The notes beneath the pieces were generated by a model. That model had not been told where the DNA came from. It saw nothing but the letters and a program-made list of their open reading frames with translations, and searched no databases. Positions 58,950-64,000 of a stretch of 64,000 bases of DNA are shown here, piece after piece. The translations under genes and the position numbers were made by a program. The DNA is from Paenarthrobacter aurescens TC1 (GTDB lineage Bacteria > Actinomycetota > Actinomycetes > Actinomycetales > Micrococcaceae): NCBI GenBank assembly GCA_000014925.1, contig CP000474.1:3720001-3784000 (forward strand), in the 5' to 3' direction. Each line of letters starts with the position of its first letter. Position 1 is the stretch's first letter.

Positions 58950-59440
58950 GCGCGATGATCACAGACGCAGTGTTTCAACAAACCTTCCGGGCCATGCAGC
59001 AGAAACCAGGAGTCATTCTGTTCACTGCCCTGCAGTGGATCCCGCAGCGTTCCAGCCTCAAGCGGCTCTTCACCAGCCACCCGGCCGATTACCCTGTGGG
59101 CGGCGAGAAAACGGTGGAGATCTCCCCCGGCTGGTTGGGGACAGTCATCGAGGACAAGAAGCCTTTCCTTGCCCCCGACCTGGAAGCCCTCCGGGAAGTC
59201 TTCTCCGACTCCCAACTTATTCAGCAGCTCGGCTGCGGCGCCGTTATCAACGTGCCCGTCCTCGACCAACAGCACAATGTTGTGGGCGTCCTCGCCCTCT
59301 TGGACGCGGAAGGCAAGTACACGCAGCAAAGTGTGGAAACCGCCGTCGACGTCATCAATGCGAACCTGTCTGCACTCGTCCAGGCCTTTGAGGCCCATCC
59401 CACCGAATCCCCCGAAGCACCCGCGAAGGACACCGTTTAA
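58946..59440 (+). CDS. GAF-domain protein
   Basis: 164-residue stand-alone GAF-like protein: TDAVFQQTFRAMQQKPGVIL, RSSLKRLFTSHPADYPVGGE, TVEISPGWLGTVIEDKKPFL, LGCGAVINVPVLDQQHNVVG, and LALLDAEGKYTQQSVETAVD. No output domain is attached. GTG start overlaps the MFS stop (GTGA), AGGAAG upstream. Similar GAF proteins next to transporters and hydrolases may act as small-molecule sensors or enzyme partners; here that is inference from position only. Confidence 0.8.
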   Translation: MSAMITDAVFQQTFRAMQQKPGVILFTALQWIPQRSSLKRLFTSHPADYPVGGEKTVEISPGWLGTVIEDKKPFLAPDLEALREVFSDSQLIQQLGCGAVINVPVLDQQHNVVGVLALLDAEGKYTQQSVETAVDVINANLSALVQAFEAHPTESPEAPAKDTV

Positions 59441-59441
59441 C

Positions 59442-60674
59442 GTGAGCACCACCCCAGAAACCACCCCGCTGTTCATCCGCAACGCAAGTGTCCTGGACGT
59501 TGAGGCCGGCGCCTACTCCACCGCCGACGTCGTAAGCGTTGACGGCAAGATCAGCAGCGTCGGTCCGAACGCCGAGGCGCCAGCCGGCGCGCGGGTGATC
59601 GACGGCACCGGCAAGTTCGTCATCCCCGGCCTGATCGATGCCCACGTCCACGTGGTCGCATCCAGCGCCGACTTCCGTTCACTGACCTACACGCCGGCGT
59701 CCTATGTTTACGCGCAGACGGCACGGATCATGGGGCAGATGCTGCGTCGCGGCTTCACGACTGTCCGCGATCTCTCCGGCGCCGATTTCGGGCTGGCCAT
59801 GGCTCAAGGAGAGGGCCTGCTTGAGGGTCCGAAAATCCATTTCTGCGGACACGCGCTCAGCCAGACCGGCGGTCACGGCGACATGCGCCTGCCCGGCGAA
59901 GACCATGACCCCAACGGCCGCGGATGCTGCGGCATCGGGCGCGTAGCCGATGGCGTGGACGCGGTCCGCGCCGCCGCTCGCGACGAGATCCGCAAGGGCG
60001 CCCACCACATCAAGATCATGGCGTCCGGCGGCGTCTCCTCCCCCACGGATCGCATCGACTCCACCCAGTACTCCATGGAAGAGATGCGCGCCGCGGTGGA
60101 GGAAGCCCAGGCCGCCAACCGCTACGTTGCCGCCCACGCCTACACCGCCCGCGCCATCAACCGCGCCCTTGAAGCCGGTGTCCGCTCGATCGAACACGGC
60201 AATCTCCTGGACGACCAGAGCCTGAAGCTGTTCCTGGAAAAGGACGCCTTCCTGGTGCCCACACTGGTCACGTATTGGGCGCTAAAGGAAGAGGGCAAGG
60301 AGTTCGGGCTCACGGAGGAAATGTGGACCAAGGTGGATTCCGTCCTCACCAGCGGACTCGAAGCAATTGCCCGCGCCCACCAAGCCGGGGTGAAAATGGC
60401 CTTCGGTTCGGACCTCCTGGGCGGAATGCATCGCCACCAGAATGAACAGTTCAGGCTGCTCGGCAAGGTCCAACCGGCTATTGACGCCATCCGCTCCGCA
60501 ACCACGACGGCGGCCCTGCTGCTTGAGCGCGAAGGTGAACTTGGCGTGATCGCGACTGGTGCGGATGCCGACATGCTGGTCCTGGGCGCCGACCCGGTGG
60601 CTGACATCTCGGTGCTGGCCGACATTTCCGAGCATCTTGAGTACCTGATTCAGGATGGCCGGGTGATCTCCTAG
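59442..60674 (+). CDS. Amidohydrolase, prolidase/imidazolonepropionase-like subgroup
   Basis: 410-residue binuclear zinc hydrolase with a GTG start one base after the GAF stop. Metal site: VIPGLIDAHVHVVASSADF (HxH), carbamylated lysine in GAHHIKIMASGGVSSPTDRI, histidines in YVAAHAYTARAINRALEAGV and SIEHGNLLDD, and aspartate in KMAFGSDLLGGMH. This is the Sgx-type dipeptidase/arginine-carboxypeptidase-like group; substrates are N-acyl or peptidyl amino acids. With the MFS and GAF genes it forms an RpiR-controlled catabolic unit. Confidence 0.9.
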   Translation: MSTTPETTPLFIRNASVLDVEAGAYSTADVVSVDGKISSVGPNAEAPAGARVIDGTGKFVIPGLIDAHVHVVASSADFRSLTYTPASYVYAQTARIMGQMLRRGFTTVRDLSGADFGLAMAQGEGLLEGPKIHFCGHALSQTGGHGDMRLPGEDHDPNGRGCCGIGRVADGVDAVRAAARDEIRKGAHHIKIMASGGVSSPTDRIDSTQYSMEEMRAAVEEAQAANRYVAAHAYTARAINRALEAGVRSIEHGNLLDDQSLKLFLEKDAFLVPTLVTYWALKEEGKEFGLTEEMWTKVDSVLTSGLEAIARAHQAGVKMAFGSDLLGGMHRHQNEQFRLLGKVQPAIDAIRSATTTAALLLEREGELGVIATGADADMLVLGADPVADISVLADISEHLEYLIQDGRVIS

Positions 60675-60809
60675 GGCCCGGCCGGGCGCAGTCCCTCCCG
60701 ACGCTCTCTCACATAACGCGCCATTTCCGCCGACGCTCTCTCACCAGGTGATAGAGCGTTGGGCGGAAGGGGCCGTTATGTGAGAGAGCGTTGGGGCTGA
60801 CCGGGCCTG
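60673..60809. repeat. Nested inverted repeat, about 137 bp
   Basis: Outer arms AGGGCCCGG / CCGGGCCT; middle 21-bp arms 60698-60718 and 60774-60794 (CCGACGCTCTCTCACATAACG and near-complement); inner hairpin 60726-60745 / 60747-60767 repeats the same GACGCTCTCTCACC core. Two direct copies of CGACGCTCTCTCAC thus face two inverted copies. It may serve as a terminator for the amidohydrolase operon, but is larger than needed. Confidence 0.8.
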
Positions 60810-60880
60810 TTATTACCCTCCAAAAAGCTCGATAATGTAAGCATGCTGATCAATACCGAGTCGAGCAGGAGGAGGACATC

Positions 60881-61573
60881 GTGACCACGAAAGTAAACAA
60901 GACAATCATGGTCAACGTTCCGGTTAGTACGGCCTACAGGCAGTGGACCAAGTTCGAGGAGTTTCCGCACTTCATGGGCGGAGTGGAACGCGTAACGCGG
61001 CTCAGCGAAGACCGGCTGGAGTGGGTGGCCGAAATTGCAGGCGTCCATCGCCGCTGGGAAGCCAAGATCGTTCAGCAGGACCTTGACCGCGCGGTGGCAT
61101 GGGCCGCCGTGGAAGGTGCCAGGAATGCCGGCTGGGTTGACTTCAAGGAAGCCGGCCCTAGCCAGACATCCCTGCATCTGTCCTTGGAATACGAACCGCA
61201 CGGCGTCCTCGAGTTCCTGGGCGACAAGTTGCACATTGTTGAAAGGCAGGCTGAGTCAGACTTGAAGAAGTTCAAGGAGTACATCGAAAAGCAGGCGCCC
61301 GAAGCCGCAACTCCGGCTCCTGGGACCGCGACTACCGCTACCCCGACGACGGGAGCTGCTGCCGCCACGGGCGCCAGCGCAGCCTCGGATTCAACGCCGG
61401 TGATCGACCCCGCAACGCACGTGTTCGACCAAACCAACGGCTTGGTGGACCTGGAGGGCGACTCCGACGAAACTGCTGACAGCGACACCCGCAGCGCAGC
61501 TGAGCGAAAGGCAGATGAGGGCCGCGGCGAAGGCTTCATCCCACCGCTGGGCGGGCTGCCAGGGCAGCGGTAA
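60881..61573 (+). CDS. SRPBCC (polyketide-cyclase-like) protein with disordered tail
   Basis: 230-residue protein; GTG start 6 nt after AGGAGGA. Residues 1-150 are an SRPBCC domain of the cyclase/dehydrase type (NKTIMVNVPVSTAYRQWTKF, EEFPHFMGGVERVTRLSEDR, VHRRWEAKIVQQDLDRAVAW, SLEYEPHGVLEFLGDKLHIV). The rest is an Ala/Thr-rich, acidic, probably disordered tail (ATTATPTTGAAAATGASAAS to DDLEGDS-like acidic stretch) ending GGLPGQR. This layout is frequent in Actinobacteria and resembles proteins linked to membrane or stress functions; no specific role is established. Confidence 0.85.
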   Translation: MTTKVNKTIMVNVPVSTAYRQWTKFEEFPHFMGGVERVTRLSEDRLEWVAEIAGVHRRWEAKIVQQDLDRAVAWAAVEGARNAGWVDFKEAGPSQTSLHLSLEYEPHGVLEFLGDKLHIVERQAESDLKKFKEYIEKQAPEAATPAPGTATTATPTTGAAAATGASAASDSTPVIDPATHVFDQTNGLVDLEGDSDETADSDTRSAAERKADEGRGEGFIPPLGGLPGQR

Positions 61574-61587
61574 GCCCTACGCACCGA

Positions 61588-61621
61588 AATGCCGCCCGGG
61601 TCAAGCGACCCGGGCGGCATT
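61588..61621. terminator. Bidirectional terminator between SRPBCC gene and rhamnogalacturonan lyase
   Basis: Perfect 15-bp stem AATGCCGCCCGGGTC (61588-61602), loop AAGC, complement 61607-61621; convergent genes. Confidence 0.87.
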
Positions 61622-61688
61622 CTCTTGGTGAGCAGTCTCGTGTTGCAGGGACTTCCCTTACAGGGAGCCGGTTGCTTCCCCGTGTACG

Positions 61689-63716
61689 CTACTTACCCGT
61701 GTAGACGACGGCGGGAATCGCCGGAGCCTGCATGCCCTCACCAATGAAGAAGCTCGGGTGCGGGGGCTGGTTGTAGGCCACGTTTTCCCGTGCCACAGCT
61801 GTGCGGTAGACAGTGTCATGCATCAGGGTCCGGAGGCGAACCTCGGTGGGTGCGGTGGTGGTGTAGATCCGCAACTCAGTGCTGTCTGTGGACGGCCAGG
61901 CGATCTCTTCGCGCCAGTCGCCCAGGATGTCTGCCTGGATCGACGGGTTGCCCTTGGTGGTGTTGTTGCTGCGTGCACCCTCTGCCGTCAGCAGCCGATC
62001 GCTGGACTCGGTTTCCCAGTTCCACTTGGAGATGGTGGGAACGCCGCGGGACAAGGTTGCGTCGTAGTCGTGGTCCACCACTTCGCGGAGCAGGTCACCG
62101 TCCCACCATGCCAGGAAGTTCGCGGCAGGGATCTTCTCGGAGATCAGCTCGCCCTTGGCCGATACCAACTGGCCAACGGGGGAATCCCAGGCAGCCGTAC
62201 CTCCTACGGCCCATCCTTCAGCCCCGGCGTAGCGGGGATCGATGTCGCCTGCCGCACCGCGACCGGTGTCCCTGGCGGCGGGGATGCTCCACAGGACTTC
62301 ACCGGTTGCGGCGTCGCGGAAGGTTGCTCCGCGGTTGCCGCTCTGGCTCATGCTCTCGTGGACGGCGAACGTCTCCAGCCCGGGCCTGGACGGATCAAGG
62401 TCGCTGGTGTGGATGGCATCGCCGTGGCCGAGCTTGGTGTTGTAAAGCGGCTGGCCGTTGTCATCAATGGTCATGGAGCCGAAGACGAACTCGTCCTTGC
62501 CGTCCTGGTCCACGTCGGCCACGGACAGGTTGTGGTTGCCCTGCCCCTTGTATTCATCGCCGGCGAGGTTCGAGTCGAAGGTCCAGCGCTTCACGAGCTT
62601 GCCGTTGACGAGGTCGTACGTGACCAGGACGGTGCGCGTGTAGTAGCCACGGCTGAACATCATGGACGGGTGCTCGCCGTCGAGGTAAGCCACGCCGGCC
62701 AGGAAACGGTCTACGCGGTTTCCGTAGTTGTCACCCCAGCCGGTGACCGAGCCGCGCGGGGGCTCGTAGGCCACAGTGTCCATGATTGTGCCTGTCTCGC
62801 CCTTGAAGACTGTCAGGAATTCGGGACCGGACAGAACGTAGCCGGCACTGTTGCGGAAGTCGGCGTCGGCGTTTCCAATCACCGTTCCTGCAGCATCGCG
62901 GGTGCCATCGGCTGTCTTGAGGGAGACCTCAGCCTTGCCATCGCCGTCGAAGTCGTAGGCCAGAACCTGCGTGTAGTGAGCGCCGGCGCGGATGTTTCGG
63001 CCCAGGTCGATGCGCCACAGCTTGGTGCCGTCCAGCGTGTAGGCGTCCACGTAGACGTTCCCCGTGTAGCCGGATTGGGAGTTGTCCTTGGCGTTGGATG
63101 GCGCCCACGTTTGGATGACCTCGTACTTCCCGTCGCCGTCGAGGTCCGCCACCGTGGCGTCGTTCGCCGAGTAGCTGTACGGCTTTCCGTCAGGGGTGAC
63201 TCCGTCTGCTGGCTTGTCCAGCTTGATGGCCAGGTAGTTCTGCGCGAGCGGCGTTACCGCTTGGGTCAGTTTGTCCTGCCCCTGCCCGTTGCCGACGGTT
63301 TTGATGACGTAGCTGGATTCGGCGGTGCCATCCGCGTCCACGAACATCGTGGCATTTCGGATGGGTTCCGGGGTGATATTGACGCCGTCGCGCAGGACGT
63401 GGAAGCCGATGCTGTCCTTGTCCAGGCCGAGCATACGCCAGCTCACTGTGACGCCTTGGTCAGTCAGGACAGCCACCGGCGCCCGGTCCAGGTTCTCCAC
63501 TTGCCGCTTGAGGGCGGAGGGATCCTTCGCAGCAGGCACGACGCCGGGGAGTCCGGTTTGCGCTGCCGGCGCGAGTTGGGCGGGCGCTGCTTGAGCCAGC
63601 GGGACGCCCGTCAGCGCTATGGCTGCAGCGGCGAGTGACGCCGAGGCTGCCAGGGGGACGGCCTTCCATGCACGGCTACGGGTACTGCGGTAGGAACATT
63701 TCGAGGGGTAAGCCAA
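61689..63716 (-). CDS. Secreted rhamnogalacturonan lyase, PL11-like
   Basis: 675-residue extracellular enzyme cleaving rhamnogalacturonan I. TTG start at 63716, 7 nt after AGGAG. Signal peptide: basic RSTRSRAWK, hydrophobic AVPLAASASLAAAAIALTGV, then AQAAPA. PL11 features: an N-terminal FN3-like part (APVAVLTDQGVTVSWRMLGL), then an eight-bladed propeller with calcium loops DLDGDGKYEV, DFDGDGKAEV and DVDQDGKDEF, and HNLSVADVD, GHGDAIHTSDLDPSRPGLE, ADILGDWREEIAW. The normal domain set is complete. Two LacI-type operators lie upstream. Confidence 0.93.
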   Translation of the reverse strand: MAYPSKCSYRSTRSRAWKAVPLAASASLAAAAIALTGVPLAQAAPAQLAPAAQTGLPGVVPAAKDPSALKRQVENLDRAPVAVLTDQGVTVSWRMLGLDKDSIGFHVLRDGVNITPEPIRNATMFVDADGTAESSYVIKTVGNGQGQDKLTQAVTPLAQNYLAIKLDKPADGVTPDGKPYSYSANDATVADLDGDGKYEVIQTWAPSNAKDNSQSGYTGNVYVDAYTLDGTKLWRIDLGRNIRAGAHYTQVLAYDFDGDGKAEVSLKTADGTRDAAGTVIGNADADFRNSAGYVLSGPEFLTVFKGETGTIMDTVAYEPPRGSVTGWGDNYGNRVDRFLAGVAYLDGEHPSMMFSRGYYTRTVLVTYDLVNGKLVKRWTFDSNLAGDEYKGQGNHNLSVADVDQDGKDEFVFGSMTIDDNGQPLYNTKLGHGDAIHTSDLDPSRPGLETFAVHESMSQSGNRGATFRDAATGEVLWSIPAARDTGRGAAGDIDPRYAGAEGWAVGGTAAWDSPVGQLVSAKGELISEKIPAANFLAWWDGDLLREVVDHDYDATLSRGVPTISKWNWETESSDRLLTAEGARSNNTTKGNPSIQADILGDWREEIAWPSTDSTELRIYTTTAPTEVRLRTLMHDTVYRTAVARENVAYNQPPHPSFFIGEGMQAPAIPAVVYTGK

Positions 63717-63766
63717 AGAACATCTCCTTTGATGCAGGGCGGCAGTGGGTCTGCCGCTCCCATGTT

Positions 63767-63884
63767 TGGAACGTTTCACACACACGTCAAGTAGAGCCAC
63801 GCCTAAAAAATGGGAGGTGGCTGGGCGATGCCAGAAAGCGCTTTCCGCTCACAAGGTTTACCAGTGCCTCAAGCGCCCGGTCAA
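63767..63884 (-). promoter_or_regulatory. Promoter with two LacI-type operators upstream of the lyase
   Basis: Minus strand TTGACC (63879-63884), 18-nt spacer, TAAACC (63855-63860). Perfect palindrome GAAAGC-GCTTTC at 63834-63845, just downstream of the -10, and TGGAACGTTTCA at 63767-63778. Both look like LacI-family operators; the regulator gene is not in view. Confidence 0.6.
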
Positions 63885-64000
63885 GGGTTTGACAGGAAAT
63901 GACTGTCCGGCTTCGTTAGGAAATGTTCGGATTTGTGGCCGCCACAATCGTCAGATTGACACCACCACTCGCCCCGGAATGGCGGAGATCAGCTGGCGGG
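63885..64000. other. Window end, no gene assigned
   Basis: A TTGACA at 63889-63894 on the plus strand may begin a promoter for a gene beyond the window; no matching -10 or coding start is seen. Confidence 0.3.

Noticed and set aside
1..64000. tRNA, rRNA, insertion sequence or prophage genes
   Set aside because: No cloverleaf, rRNA segment, transposase motif or phage structural gene was seen on either strand.

Overview
The window looks like a chromosomal segment of a high-GC actinobacterium of the Arthrobacter/Paenarthrobacter group. The basis is the strong G/C third-position bias, frequent GTG and TTG starts with AGGAGG-type ribosome binding sites, probable leaderless starts, a homodimeric AceE-type pyruvate dehydrogenase, a cofactor-free uricase of the Arthrobacter type and a Mhp1-like hydantoin permease. 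This is inference from protein character; no search was run. I see no rRNA, tRNA, CRISPR array, insertion sequence or phage gene.

Layout. 1-5.4 kb: start of a secreted protein, an XRE/TPR regulator, purC-purD, an asparaginase and a sterol-carrier-like protein. 5.4-10.4 kb: a dicarboxylate carrier, then an operon of hydantoin-type NCS1 permease, Asp/Glu-racemase-like enzyme and SDR dehydrogenase. 10.7-13.5 kb: aceE. 13.9-22.5 kb: purine oxidation, with a MobA-like nucleotidyltransferase, a fused xanthine dehydrogenase (FeS plus Mo chain), its FAD subunit, XdhC, an AzgA-type purine permease and a guanine-deaminase-like enzyme. 22.9-31.2 kb: 8-oxoguanine deaminase, uricase and a urate/xanthine permease, interrupted by two accessory genes (a TP-repeat lipoprotein and an AbiEi/DUF559 protein) bracketed by three copies of one palindromic repeat. 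31.3-37.4 kb: an IclR regulator divergent from malic enzyme, malate synthase, a CitE-like protein (DUF6986) and ureidoglycine aminohydrolase. 39.1-41.3 kb: an MFS carrier with a second racemase-like protein. 41.5-51 kb: an orphan HATPase, a bifunctional penicillin-binding protein, an amidotransferase, an MFS exporter, amt, and a SulP-carbonic anhydrase fusion. 51.7-55 kb: an acyl-CoA dehydrogenase / PIG-L-methyltransferase / glycosyltransferase operon. 55-64 kb: an adenylate kinase, an ArsR-AHSA1 pair, an RpiR-controlled MFS/GAF/amidohydrolase unit, an SRPBCC protein and a secreted rhamnogalacturonan lyase.

How it fits together. Purines are imported or deaminated, oxidised to urate, and opened by uricase; ureide carbon ends as glyoxylate, which malate synthase and malic enzyme carry to malate and pyruvate, and aceE takes pyruvate to acetyl-CoA. 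The steps between uricase and ureidoglycine (HIU hydrolase, OHCU decarboxylase, allantoinase, allantoate amidohydrolase) are not in the window. The most informative non-coding signal is a 17-bp palindrome close to WTTYCGYATTRTGGAAW that I find at seven promoter positions: before the IclR gene itself, malic enzyme, dctA, the NCS1 operon, aceE, between the two purine deaminase units, and before the MFS-racemase pair. I propose these as operators of the IclR protein. Other items for a second look are a hairpin-plus-terminator element ahead of uricase, two racemase-like proteins lacking one or both catalytic cysteines, and an IdeR-like box ahead of the PIG-L operon.
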